From the NCBI GenBank assembly GCA_023446735.1, contig JAEXPQ010000041.1, forward strand, positions 1-61,171: a stretch of DNA of 61,171 nt, in the 5' to 3' direction. The notes under the pieces were generated by a model that saw only the letters and a program-made list of their open reading frames with translations, had not been told where the DNA came from and did not search any database. Shown here one piece after another: positions 52,001 to 60,022 of the stretch (the stretch's first letter is position 1; each line of letters starts with the position of its first letter). The position numbers and the translations under genes were made by a program. Source of the DNA: Verrucomicrobiota bacterium (lineage in GTDB: Bacteria; Verrucomicrobiota; Verrucomicrobiia; Opitutales; Opitutaceae).

Positions 52001-55000
52001 CGTGGAGCAAGGTTTCAGGTCCGGGTACGGTCACCTTCGCGGCGGCAAACATGTTGAGCACGACGGCGACCTTCGACGCCGTCGGGACCTATACGTTACG
52101 GTTCACCGCCAGCGACTCGGTGAAGTCCGCGAGTGCGGATGTGACAGTGAGCGTCGTGCCGCCACCCTCCGCTCCGCCGACAGGCGAGTTCGTTGCGCCG
52201 CTCCAGGGTGGTAACATCGCCGCGGACACTCGCCTGATGCTCATCGTCAAGGCCGTCGACTCCGATGGCGCGATCGCCCGTGTCGAGTTCTTCCTCGACG
52301 GAGTGTCGCTCGGGTTCGGAGGCCGAATCGTCGGCCAGACCGACCAGTATGGCCTGGTGATCTCTGGCGGTGTTCCAGTGGGTACGCACGTCTTTGCGGC
52401 CTCGGTCACGGACAACACGAACCTCACGGTGGCGGTTCCCCCGGTGACGGTCGCGGCGGCCGTACCACCGAGCGAGCCTCCGGTTGTGTCGCTGACCACG
52501 CCGGTCGCCGGTGCGACGATCACCGCGCCGACCGCGATCACGGGCGTCGCCTACAGCACGGGGCTGGCATCGTGGGCGGTCGAAGGCCGGTTGCGCCCCG
52601 CCGCCGGTGCCTCGGCAACGTGGCGGGTGGTGGCATCGGGCGGCACAAGCGTCGGCGTGCCCGCCTCCGCTACGGCTCCCGAGACTCCGGGCCAGTTGGG
52701 AACGTTCGATCCGACCAACCTGCTCAACGGTATCCACGAACTGCGCCTGCGCGCGACGGACATCGCCGGCCGGGTCGTGACCACGGCTCCGATCTCGGTG
52801 GTTGTGGATGGAGGCATGAAGCTTGGCCACTTCTCCGTGGCGTTCAAAGACCTTGAGCTTTCGGCCGGAGGCTTGCCGATCGAGGCGGTCCGGAGCTACG
52901 ACTCACGCGACACTAGGGAGGGTGATTTCGGCCCCGGCTGGGGTCTCGCCATCAACGGAATCCGACTCCAGAAAAACGGTGATCTGTCGCCGGACTGGGA
53001 GCAAGTCGGCGACCTCGCCGGTATGGGCACGGTCTATCACATCGATCCGTTGCGCGCGCACACGATCACGGTGACCCTCCCGGACGGAGAGACGCACCGT
53101 TTTGAGGCGGGAGTGTACGTGCCTCGTTCGGGCGGGCCTGTCTTGCCCGACAACTACCAATGGCTCCTTCCGATCGACGAGGGGCGCCTTCGCTTCTATC
53201 CGGTCGGCGAAACCACTGGATCGCTCGTGGTCGACGGTGACGACAGTCTCGTCTTCTCGGGTATGGATGGCGAGGAGTACCTCACTCAGGATGCGGCGGG
53301 TGCCGGCGATCCCTTCAATCCCACCCGTTTCCGTTTCACCACGAAGGAGGGCACTGTCTTCGTCATCGATGAGAAGCTGGGCGTCCTCGAAATGCACGAC
53401 CTGGTGGGCAACACGCTCACCTTTGTCCGCGATGGGATGAGTCGGATCGTGACGATGACATCGACGCAGTTCCGCCCGGACGCCGCAGGCGGACCGATCA
53501 CGCGTTCCGTCACGGTGCACCGCGATTCGACCGGTCGGGTGGCTTCCCTCGAGGATCTCGCCGGGCGGGAGTTGAATTACCTCTACGATGAGAAGGGTCG
53601 CCTCGCGTCGTTCATCGATCGGGAGGAGAACGTCACCGAGTTCTTCTACGAAAACCCGAAGTTCCCGCACTACCTCACCCGCATCGTCGATCCGCTCGGA
53701 CGCAACGCCCTGCGCTGCGAGTTCGACGACTCCGGCCGCATGACCAAGCAGATCGACGCCGACGGCAAGGAAACCCTCTTTGCCCGCGGCGTCGATGTCA
53801 CCGGCTCCTATCAGCGGGTGAAGGACCGCCTCGGCCACGAGACGACCTACTACTACGACACCCGCGGCAATGTGACACTCAAGATCGACCCCGAGGGCGC
53901 GCAGACCACCTACGCCTACTATCCCGGCACCGACCGTGCGAAGTTCGAGACCGACCACTACGGCAACACCAAATCCTTCGCCTACGACGCCAAGGGCAAT
54001 GTCACCGTCGAGACCATTGGTGCCTCCCTCGCCGACGATCCGTCGAACCCGGAATCCGGCTACGTCACTCGCACCACCTACGGCTCTCGCAGCGAGCCCA
54101 CTTCGATGGTCGACTCCGACGGGCGCCAGCAAAGCTTCGCCTACGATGCGGCCAGCGGACAACTGCTCACGCACACCACCGGCTTGCTCGACTCCGCGCA
54201 CCTCTCGCTGCACACCGCCGGCCTCTCGCCGGCGCCGGCGCAGACGACCTACACCTACACCGCCAGCGGTGAGATCGAGTCGGTCACCGATGCGCTCGGC
54301 AACGTGACCTTCTACACCTACGACGAGTCGTTCACCGCTCCGGATTACCCGACCGTCACAAAGCGTGTCACAACTACCGTGACGGATCCGGCGGGCGCAG
54401 CCGGTTCGGATTCGGCCAACGCGGCTGACACCATCTTGCGCACTAACTACGTGCTGCACGGTGCCCAGGGCAACCGCCTCGCCGAGATCGCCCCGCGCAC
54501 ACTGCCGGACGGCTCCACGGAGAGTGTCGTTACCCGGTACCTCTACGATGCCGAGGACCGCCTAGTCGCCACCGTCCAGCCTGACGGCATGGTCTCCGAG
54601 ACCCGCTACGACGCCATCGGCAAGGAGGCGAAGGCCCTCCGCTGGAAGAGCGAGGCGGACTACCTCGCCAGCTTCGGCGTCGCCGGCGTGCGCGACGATG
54701 CCGCTGCCCGCGTCACTGCGATGGAGTACGATTCCCGCGGCAACCTCGTTCGGACCACCTTCCCCGACGCCTCCACCGAAGAGCAGGGCTACGATGCCGA
54801 GAACCGCCGTGTCTGGTCGCAGGACCGCCTCGGTCGTCGCACGTTCTTCGTGTACGACAAGGTTGGTCGACTCCTCGTCACCATCCTCCCGGACGACAAC
54901 GATGGGGTGGGGGCCGCGGCGCCGATCGACGCCGCTGACTCGCACCTCGCCGACAACCCGCGTTCCGAGACCGTCTACGACAAGGTCGGGCGCGTGCTCT

Positions 55001-57696
55001 TCCAGATCGATGTGTCCGGGGCGATGACCGAATACACCTACGAGGATGGCTGTGGCTGCGCGATGCGCCGCAAGGAGATGATCCAGCACCGCGTTTCGCC
55101 GAATGCCAACCTCGTCACCACCTACCAGTACGACAACGCGGGCAACGTCCGCTACGTCACCGATCCGCGCCGCAACACGGTCGAGACCCGTTACGATGCA
55201 CACGGCCGCCAGACCGAGGTCGTCTATCCCGCCACCGACGAGCATCCCGCCACCACGACCGAGACTCGTTACGACGCGCTCGGTCGCCGGATCGCCGTCG
55301 TCGATCAGGAGGGCAAGGTCACCCGCTATCGGTATGATGGGCTCGGTCGCTTGATCGAAGTCCGTCAGTATCTCGATCAGTCTGTTGCCGCCTCTGATGC
55401 CGCGTTCCAGGTCGCACCTTCTGATCCTCGAGTCGTCAGCACTCGCTACTCGTTTGATGAGCTTGGAAATCAAACCTCCCAGACCGACGCACTTGGCCGC
55501 GTGACCCGCTACGAGACCGATGCCTCCGGTCGCCGCTTGAAACGCCACCTCCCGAAGAACCTCGGCGAGGCCACCGCGCCCGCCGAGACCTTGGACTACG
55601 ATGCTTGGGGTCACCTCTGGCACCGCATCGATTTCGCCGGCAAGACCACCACGTTCGAGTACGACACCATGGGCCGGCTCAAGCGGAAGCTCGCCGATGC
55701 CACTCATCCCTCGCTTGTCTACAGTCATGCCGTCGCGCGCATCGAGTTCGACTACGATGCCGGTGGTGCCCGCATCGCCGCCCGTACCTATGGCGCCGGT
55801 GGTACTCTGCTCTACCGGGAGTCCACGCCGCGCCTAGCCAGCGGGGCGGTCGACTACAAGGAGACCGCGTCCGGTACCCTCGACTACGACTATTTTGCCA
55901 GTGGTCAGCTGAAGGACGTCGTTTCCTCCAGCCCCGACGGCGTCAACGTCGGCTACCGTTACGACGAGCTCAATCGCCTCGAATACGTCGACGACGCCTC
56001 CGCCGGAGGGCCGACTCGCACCAGCTCGTACACCTACAACGCCAACGGCAGCCTTGAGGCCGTCACGTACGCCAACAGGGTCGCCCACATCTACGGCTAC
56101 GACTCACTCAACCGCCTGCGCACGCTTCAGGTCGGGCGCTCGGTCCTCGGGGAACCGCTCCTCCATGGCTACACCTACGCTCTGCGCCCCTCCGGCCACC
56201 GGCGGCAGGTCGTCGAAGCCTCGGTCATCGCAGCCACTCGCACCACCACCTACGATTACGACTCCCTCTATCGCCTCACGGGGGAGACCGTAGCCGGGGG
56301 CGGCGACTCCGGTTCCCTCGGCTCTGTTTCCTACACACTCGACAAGGTCGGTAACCGGCTGAACCGCACCACCGCTGGTGGCCTTCAACCTCAACTTCCA
56401 ACATCAACCTCCGGGTTCGACGCTCGCGATCGCCTCACGGAGAGCGATGGCCGCTCCTTCGGCTACGACGCCAATGGCAACACGACTTCGGGCAGCCTGC
56501 GGGACATGGTTCCCTCTGCCACCGGTACGTTCACCGATATCTCCGACTTCGAGAATCGGCTCATCCTCCGCACCAAGTCCGACGGCACCCAGATCAACAT
56601 CAGCTACGATGCGGACGGCAACCGCGTGCAGAAGGCCATCTTCGACGACGCCCTGCAGCTCGTCTCTGCGACCTATTACCTCGTCGATACGAACAACCTC
56701 ACCGGCTACTCGCAGGTGCTCGAGGAGCGTACGACGACCTATGGAGGGCCGATCTCCGTGTCGGCCGCAAAGGTCTACACCTACGGCTCCGATCTCATCT
56801 CGGTAGGGCGAACCGTCCCCGGTGAGCCGCTTTCCGTCCGTTACTTCGGCTACGACGGCCACGGCTCCGTCCGCGAGCTCACCGATGCAGGCGGCGCCGT
56901 TGCCGAAGCCTACACTTACGACGCCTTCGGCGTCCTCACCGCTGTCTCCGTGGTGAACGCCACGACCGGCCAGCTGGATCAGATGTCCCCCGCCACCTGG
57001 CTCGCCGCCGGCGCTTCGACTTCAACTTCCCTCTTCAACTCCTACCTCTACTGCGGCGAGCAGTGGGACTTCGACCTCGGTCTGTACTTCAACCGTGCCC
57101 GCTACCTCAACGTCGCCACCGGCCGTTTCTGGTCGATGGACACCTACGAGGGAGTCCCCTCCGACCCCGCTAGTATCCACAAATACCTCTATGCGAATGC
57201 CAACCCACTGAGCTTCAGCGACCCGAGCGGGAATACACCTATCCTCAGCCTTCTGGGTGGAAGCGTCCTTTCGAATCTCATAGACAGGATGGCGACAGTT
57301 CGCTCGGTGCGAGCATTTAGGCGGGTCACCGGAATGTTATGTAAGGTCGGCAAGACGCTGGTAATGCCGTACAATCAGATGATCAAGACACTCGGAAGAA
57401 TCTTGCCCTTTGAACGGCATCATATCTTCAAACACGAATCAATGGTGGATTTGCTGCTAAATGGGTACACGAAGGGGCTTGGCTTCGCCATTCCGTTGCT
57501 GGGAGGGAACTCGATGCCGGGGACGCCGCACTTCAACGCGACTGCTTACCAACGTCGCGTAGCAAAACTCAATTGGCCAGCGAGTAGGGTTGCGTACGGC
57601 GCTCTGCTCGCTGCGGGATGCTCGGTCCCCGATGCTCGCGAGATTGTACAGGCTGGTCAAAACTACAACAAACTGATGGGGTGGGTTGTTCCATGA
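46030..57696 (+). CDS. Giant exported Ig/LamG/RHS chimera with polymorphic toxin-like tip
   Basis: A 3,888-residue protein. A signal-like leader (residues 1-32) precedes a 270-residue beta-rich domain. Eight cadherin/Ig-like domains follow (about 303-1027; each with TxEDTAV and ending PxNDAP or PLNDCP). Next come a 200-residue alpha/beta domain with VFLCGSPLDPEVLQEYLEQGG (about 1031-1240), PKD-like domains, two LamG domains (about 1424-1634 and 1739-1947), two more Ig-like domains, and an RHS region from GMKLGHFSVAFKDLEL (about 2260) with many YD repeats (YDxxGR). The RHS core ends YLYCGEQWDFDLGLYFNRARYL ... NPLSFSDPSGN (to about residue 3735). The last 153 residues are the variable tip, with an ERHHIFKHE motif (HH at 3797-3798) and PGTPHFNATAYQRR, which suggests an HNH-like nuclease toxin. 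RHS shells enclose and release such tips; the sensing or adhesion modules in front are unusual. Confidence 0.9.
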   Translation: MKNRILWAGARWVRATVVLGCATVGVAVAASAEVAGVAVVNRLGELSGRVEGSIRQNAANGVTLNRGAVLDGDLFVVGRPTVMVNGTPVYAGTIDGVGAPDPSGYSIWLNSGASLGHVVRRSDAVTLGAAPEPTSPSGTRAVEIGKAGQSVGSWATLRDLRLNGAVGTYAVPPGAYGDFSAGSGGGFVLGVAGGAERRVYSFRRLVLNGNASLRVVGPVEIRVGGAVFSNGPIGSLDHPEWLDLRLRNGGFTLNSPAWLAGYVCAPAGEVAINANTQLVGGLECDSLRVNGGGVLRLRPKNQPPVAEAQTVETDEDVTVRFTLAANDPEGQPLVFTLLSQPTLGVLSGTAPNLTFTPEADRSGTTSFTFKVSDGQLESGVATVTIKIRPVNDCPVSVVVPVRTAEDTAVPIALSGYDVEGDTLSYAITRQPEHGALSGTAPAFTYMPLADYSGSDALAYTVSDGACATAEIVVSITVDPANDAPVAHALIVATCEDTPEDLVLGGTDVDGDPLTYRIVTGPAHGTLTGNAPSLTYRPDADWSGTDSFTYVANDGTVDSAAATVTIEVRPLNDCPESAAAPVNTREDTAVAVALVAIDRDSTVLTFAIVDGPAHGALGGVAPDFIYTPAANYNGPDRFTYTVSDGLCTTAAIAVPITIDPVNDAPTAQPLDLFTDEDRSLEITPVGTDVDGSALTFAPVLAPTHGTLVRTATGWTYTPAANYHGDDFFTYQANDGALTSVPARVLVAVRPVNDAPQATDLSLVTDEDTAVAAVCSGTDVDGDALTYRVVAGPAHGTLAGTAPSLSYQPNTDWNGTDSFTYVVNDGTVDSAAAKVTIEVRPLNDCPVSVAEPVRTAEDTAVPVVLAAADRDGDVVAFALTAPARHGVLSGVAPALTYTPELNYNGSDSFAFTVSDGRCTSAEVVVPITVIPVNDAPVAADCVAETTSGRPVTITPVFSDPDTGDVPPDVLVITAHVAAEEGAVVVQGSTLVFTPAAAFRGTATVRYTVTDSAGAESTARCSVVVAAKDEPPPPIDAGGERWIAVSAQGRSHTGTIVVNNDEWTLSDWGFSSAPTVANFARNLGDWFKQGDTGEFLVYSSDFGLVGGTLKKVMTDAGHRWDIVRSPQPSLAELSRYDAVFLCGSPLDPEVLQEYLEQGGCVYICGCGYASDQALWNPFLAHYGIRLGGVNPVDAAVPVSSSHPLLQGVESLLYRGGNHLTLLPEGGRTNCEVIHRTGTYNLIAAFTTGRFRVRLEGAFPNPPPEFDPASVSYRWEFIEGPGAVQFANGNALVTDAYFSKEGTYRLRLTASNGFGSSNADVLLHLEFNGPPLVSAGADQLVPSVDREIQLQGSVEDDNRPEGGPVTSRWTVVSAPQGASVVFADPGSARTGARCDRRGWYLLRLEASDTVDSSSDTIAVGVGVRPITTPKDLCAWWPLDHHPREVINGNHDAVWTERAAYAPGQVFAGVALGGAADFGQVARHGDLDVGTSEAGMTMELWVRSDDTARDTGLIQWSSVAGSGVFLRANRESIYAEFYDTAGARHYLFADGVLKIGQWTHVAATYDRRTGEGRIYANGTLVKQAPLGVFTPQTTYDLYFGVRDRTATYFKGALDEIALYRRPLLPSEIQQIFRVGGDGRSIPGANAVPRVDAGLPAFLGSIAEKAVLSGVVTDDGQLLAAPLVTWSMVSGPGTVTFDNSGAAATGASFSEPGAYVLSLSAYDGQNTATDLVEVRVDVSTVPAAGVAAWWPLNEHPHEVVNGNHDVEWASPNVYVPGQVLSGVACDGVYTFGQVAGHADLNVGASEAGMAMELWVRSDDTTGDTGLIQWSSAAGSGVFLRANRESIYAEFYDTAGARHYFYADGVLKTGQWTHVAATYDRKTGEGRIYANGTLVKQSSLGVFTPQTTYDLYLGVRDRTATYFKGVLDEIALYRRPLLAGEIKAIYDAGPGGRAPILNQSPAVAASSASSVHVGVALPLTASALDDGLPNPPATLTYAWSKVSGPGTVTFAAANMLSTTATFDAVGTYTLRFTASDSVKSASADVTVSVVPPPSAPPTGEFVAPLQGGNIAADTRLMLIVKAVDSDGAIARVEFFLDGVSLGFGGRIVGQTDQYGLVISGGVPVGTHVFAASVTDNTNLTVAVPPVTVAAAVPPSEPPVVSLTTPVAGATITAPTAITGVAYSTGLASWAVEGRLRPAAGASATWRVVASGGTSVGVPASATAPETPGQLGTFDPTNLLNGIHELRLRATDIAGRVVTTAPISVVVDGGMKLGHFSVAFKDLELSAGGLPIEAVRSYDSRDTREGDFGPGWGLAINGIRLQKNGDLSPDWEQVGDLAGMGTVYHIDPLRAHTITVTLPDGETHRFEAGVYVPRSGGPVLPDNYQWLLPIDEGRLRFYPVGETTGSLVVDGDDSLVFSGMDGEEYLTQDAAGAGDPFNPTRFRFTTKEGTVFVIDEKLGVLEMHDLVGNTLTFVRDGMSRIVTMTSTQFRPDAAGGPITRSVTVHRDSTGRVASLEDLAGRELNYLYDEKGRLASFIDREENVTEFFYENPKFPHYLTRIVDPLGRNALRCEFDDSGRMTKQIDADGKETLFARGVDVTGSYQRVKDRLGHETTYYYDTRGNVTLKIDPEGAQTTYAYYPGTDRAKFETDHYGNTKSFAYDAKGNVTVETIGASLADDPSNPESGYVTRTTYGSRSEPTSMVDSDGRQQSFAYDAASGQLLTHTTGLLDSAHLSLHTAGLSPAPAQTTYTYTASGEIESVTDALGNVTFYTYDESFTAPDYPTVTKRVTTTVTDPAGAAGSDSANAADTILRTNYVLHGAQGNRLAEIAPRTLPDGSTESVVTRYLYDAEDRLVATVQPDGMVSETRYDAIGKEAKALRWKSEADYLASFGVAGVRDDAAARVTAMEYDSRGNLVRTTFPDASTEEQGYDAENRRVWSQDRLGRRTFFVYDKVGRLLVTILPDDNDGVGAAAPIDAADSHLADNPRSETVYDKVGRVLFQIDVSGAMTEYTYEDGCGCAMRRKEMIQHRVSPNANLVTTYQYDNAGNVRYVTDPRRNTVETRYDAHGRQTEVVYPATDEHPATTTETRYDALGRRIAVVDQEGKVTRYRYDGLGRLIEVRQYLDQSVAASDAAFQVAPSDPRVVSTRYSFDELGNQTSQTDALGRVTRYETDASGRRLKRHLPKNLGEATAPAETLDYDAWGHLWHRIDFAGKTTTFEYDTMGRLKRKLADATHPSLVYSHAVARIEFDYDAGGARIAARTYGAGGTLLYRESTPRLASGAVDYKETASGTLDYDYFASGQLKDVVSSSPDGVNVGYRYDELNRLEYVDDASAGGPTRTSSYTYNANGSLEAVTYANRVAHIYGYDSLNRLRTLQVGRSVLGEPLLHGYTYALRPSGHRRQVVEASVIAATRTTTYDYDSLYRLTGETVAGGGDSGSLGSVSYTLDKVGNRLNRTTAGGLQPQLPTSTSGFDARDRLTESDGRSFGYDANGNTTSGSLRDMVPSATGTFTDISDFENRLILRTKSDGTQINISYDADGNRVQKAIFDDALQLVSATYYLVDTNNLTGYSQVLEERTTTYGGPISVSAAKVYTYGSDLISVGRTVPGEPLSVRYFGYDGHGSVRELTDAGGAVAEAYTYDAFGVLTAVSVVNATTGQLDQMSPATWLAAGASTSTSLFNSYLYCGEQWDFDLGLYFNRARYLNVATGRFWSMDTYEGVPSDPASIHKYLYANANPLSFSDPSGNTPILSLLGGSVLSNLIDRMATVRSVRAFRRVTGMLCKVGKTLVMPYNQMIKTLGRILPFERHHIFKHESMVDLLLNGYTKGLGFAIPLLGGNSMPGTPHFNATAYQRRVAKLNWPASRVAYGALLAAGCSVPDAREIVQAGQNYNKLMGWVVP
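46936..49110 (+). repeat. Eight tandem cadherin/Ig-like repeats inside the giant gene
   Basis: Units of about 270 bp repeat eight times, each encoding a strand pair EDTAV ... GTDVDGDxLTY ... GPAHGTL ... TYTPxANY ... DSFTYTVSDG ... PxNDAP. Units 3-4 and 6-7 are closer to each other than to the rest (about 813 bp apart), as if a multi-domain block was duplicated. The alternation of DCP and DAP endings marks these pairs. Confidence 0.85.
50340..51866 (+). repeat. Duplicated LamG module (936-bp period)
   Basis: Two LamG (concanavalin-like) modules are almost identical at DNA level over several hundred bases. The block starting near CTTGATCCAGTGGTCGAG at 50551 recurs at 51487, an offset of 936 bp, with few differences. 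Protein residues such as FLRANRESIYAEFYDTAGAR and DLYxGVRDRTATYFKG are identical or nearly so. Confidence 0.85.
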
Positions 57697-58133
57697 AATA
57701 CAAAGATGAACTGATCCGCTTCGTTGCGATCGAGCCAGCGTCAAAGGCCATTGCGTTGATGTCGCAACATGTATCTGCATATAAGAACCGGGAACAGGGA
57801 GGAACTTTGCGAATGCTGTGGCTTGTCGAATCGTGGACTGTTGGTGCAGGAGTGCAGGAGGTTGCAGAGGTGATCGACAGCGCATTGGGAGAGTACTACG
57901 ATGAGCTTGAAGGCACCTTCGAGGCTATTGGAGCATTTGTGTCTGTGGAGTATCTTCGTAAGGCTCGTGAATGTTGTGGCGGGCAAATTCCAACAGATGA
58001 ACTTGAGCGGGCGGAACTGGTTGTGGAGAAGGCGGCTCCCTTGTTTCTGCTTCACAAAGAGTACAAAGATAGAATCGCCGAAGAGGTGGCGGAGTGTTTT
58101 GTGACTTTTGTCAAGTGTGCCGGGCCCAACTGA
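57693..58133 (+). CDS. Candidate immunity protein for the RHS tip
   Basis: A 146-residue cytosolic, acidic, mainly helical protein (EVAEVIDSALGEYYDELEGTFEAIGAFVSVEYLRKARE) without membrane segment. The region resembles DUF4375/DMP19-like immunity proteins in a helix ending in a Gly-Ala pair, a weak match. It starts at the ATG of an ATGA overlap with the RHS gene stop, the standard coupling of a polymorphic toxin tip and its immunity gene. AT content is higher than in the RHS shell. Function is inferred from position. Confidence 0.65.
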   Translation: MKYKDELIRFVAIEPASKAIALMSQHVSAYKNREQGGTLRMLWLVESWTVGAGVQEVAEVIDSALGEYYDELEGTFEAIGAFVSVEYLRKARECCGGQIPTDELERAELVVEKAAPLFLLHKEYKDRIAEEVAECFVTFVKCAGPN

Positions 58134-58273
58134 CGTCAGCGTTTGGGCCGAAGTGACATCGTAGGTTATTCGTAAGCGTCCGGCCGACGGCCTACCTGGG
58201 CGGCGTTGCTGAGATCTGGAGCGATGTCTCATGGTGGGAGCTTTAATGTGAAGACAACTGTTAGCGATTACTG

Positions 58274-58801
58274 ATGAAGACACTCATAGACTTGGTGCTA
58301 TCTCAAACCCAGAGAGGGCTACCTATCGTTAGGCATTATCATCCGGGGCTCGATCGGATAGAAGTTCTTCGAGAGTGCGGGAGGTACGGGATATCAGTCT
58401 CACAGGACCTGCTTGATGCTTATAGCTACAAGAACGGGGCGCTTGGTCGGGAAGATACACCGATGTCGGATCTGTGGATGGTTCCTCCGTATTATTGGCT
58501 TAGCCTCGAGGAGGCTGGCGAGACTCGTAATGATCTGATGCGGTGTGATGTTCCTGAGTTTGCGGATCACTGGCTGCCTCTTTTCTCTAGTGGTGGGGCC
58601 GCGTTTCTGGTGCTCGATTTGGTTTCAGGGCAGGTTCTGCTTTACGACCGAGAGTCGGAGATTGTTGGTCGAGTATTGGCGGGCTCTCTCCGCTCATTTT
58701 TTGGTAAAGTTCATAGAGCTCTGGAGGAAGGCGAAATATATCTAGATTATGAAGGATTTTTGAGTACGAAGAATTCGTTCTGGCTACCCCCGCCGGCTTA
58801 G
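58274..58801 (+). CDS. SUKH (SMI1/KNR4)-like immunity-type protein
   Basis: A 175-residue protein with SUKH-superfamily features: an N-terminal strand-helix VSQDLLDAYSYKNGALG, then FADHWLPLFSSGGAAFLVLDLVSGQVLLYDRESE, whose FLxLD...GxVxxYD strand pair is typical, and a C-terminal helix SLRSFFGKVHRALEEGE. SUKH proteins often act as immunity proteins against nuclease-type toxins. It lies 140 bp after the first immunity candidate and also has a higher AT content. Confidence in the family is moderate, from pattern only. Confidence 0.65.
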   Translation: MKTLIDLVLSQTQRGLPIVRHYHPGLDRIEVLRECGRYGISVSQDLLDAYSYKNGALGREDTPMSDLWMVPPYYWLSLEEAGETRNDLMRCDVPEFADHWLPLFSSGGAAFLVLDLVSGQVLLYDRESEIVGRVLAGSLRSFFGKVHRALEEGEIYLDYEGFLSTKNSFWLPPPA

Positions 58802-58804
58802 CAG

Positions 58805-59130
58805 CCTTTCGGCCTCCGGATGGAGGGCCGTGAACAAACCGGGAGCGCCAGCCCGGTGACGGCGACCCAGGTTCCCTTGGCCCGATCCCCTACAACCTCG
58901 ACAAAGTCGTCAATCGGCTAAACCGCACCACCGCCGGTGGCCTTCAATCTCAACTTCAACCTCTGGGTTCGGCGCCCGTGCCTGCCTCACCGAAATCGAG
59001 GGCTGCGCCCGTGGCTACGACCCAAATAGCGACACCGCTGGTAGCCTGCAGGACTTGGTGCCTTCCGCCGAGGGGGCGTTTGCCGAAGGCGACGACTTCG
59101 AGAGCCGGCACCTTTTGCGCACGACGTTCG
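58805..59130 (+). pseudogene. Decayed duplicate of the RHS shell
   Basis: This stretch aligns with positions about 56270-56565 of the RHS gene. For example CTCGACAAAGTCGTCAATCGG against CTCGACAAGGTCGGTAACCGG, then shared AACCGCACCACCGC(C/T)GGTGG and TAGCCTGCAGGACTTGGT against CAGCCTGCGGGACATGGT. Small insertions and deletions break the frame (for instance around 58960-59000). It ends at about 59130, where similarity to the shell stops and an unrelated gene begins. Such pieces mark old, displaced RHS cassettes. Confidence 0.75.
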
Positions 59131-59156
59131 GCTGTGCCCGTATACCCATACATCAA

Positions 59157-59717
59157 ATGGTGAAGAAAAGACCTGAGTTTTTTGCTCTTCGTTACGCGTC
59201 CGACGAGGCGTTTGAAGGTCCACGCGAGTGGCTTCGAAGGAATGGCCCTTCAGTTTTTGATCCTTCTCAAGAATGGCCTTTCCTCAAGAAGGGTGCGGAA
59301 CGCGTTCAGCTACCGATCAGTGTCCTGTATCAGCATCTCGCGAGAAACAAGATTGGGCTGTTTGATTTCTGTTCTCCGGGTTCGTCGGTCTTGAGAGTGT
59401 TGCGGAACGACTTTCTTCTGAGGTTGTCAGAGTTCGAGTTTGAAAAGCACTTTAACATCGGGCGCTTCTTCACAGTGGAAGGCGCGGTTTCACCCGACTG
59501 GGTGTGGTTCTTCCCGAAGCCTAAAGCGCGAGTGCGGGACTTGGAGGATGTTGCGCGTGTGATCGAGGCTGGGCTTCCATTTGCGATGTCTTCAAAGTAC
59601 TTTCTCATCGTTCGCGAGGATGTATATAAAAACCTGACAAGGGTGCGGATTGCGTACGGTAAATGGTATGAGTTGCAGAATCCGGTAAATTGGGTGCTAA
59701 GAGGACCGAATCTATAA
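59157..59717 (+). CDS. Unknown protein of the displaced RHS cassette
   Basis: A 186-residue cytosolic protein, not recognised. It has FFALRYASDEAFEGPREWL near the start, LRVLRNDFLLRLSEFEFEKHF in the middle, and FPKPKARVRDLEDVARVIEAGLPFAM towards the end, without membrane segment or signal peptide. The start is the ATG at 59157, just after the RHS remnant; the same frame continues 34 codons upstream into the remnant, so a fused reading is possible. Size, AT-rich composition and place suggest an orphan immunity (Imm11/DUF1629-like in general pattern) protein, which is not demonstrated. Confidence 0.5.
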   Translation: MVKKRPEFFALRYASDEAFEGPREWLRRNGPSVFDPSQEWPFLKKGAERVQLPISVLYQHLARNKIGLFDFCSPGSSVLRVLRNDFLLRLSEFEFEKHFNIGRFFTVEGAVSPDWVWFFPKPKARVRDLEDVARVIEAGLPFAMSSKYFLIVREDVYKNLTRVRIAYGKWYELQNPVNWVLRGPNL

Positions 59718-60022
59718 ACGGTATTGCGCGAGACATTGTTGTACTCGATTGCTCGTAGTTACTCGCTATTTGAATGTGCAAGTGTCTTGCGTGCTATCGG
59801 ATCATGCGCGAGATGCCGTGCCCAGGGCAGGGGTTCGCGTCTTGAGCGGCATCGCACGGACGGTTCGATCGAATACAGGATTGCGGAGATGTCTCCTGGA
59901 GCTAGACACGAACCCGGTCGGGTGGAGGAGTCCGGAGTTCGGAGGCGCACGGCGCGTTCGTTCGTCGGGGAGACCGCCACCGGGCCGCCTTCACCTCGGC
60001 AATCCCAACCTGTCTCACTCCC
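59718..60022 (+). other. Intergenic region before the beta-helix gene
   Basis: About 305 bases. No gene, repeat or hairpin stands out. The promoter of the next gene should lie here, but I see no clear hexamers and no strong Shine-Dalgarno before the ATG at 60023. Confidence 0.4.
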
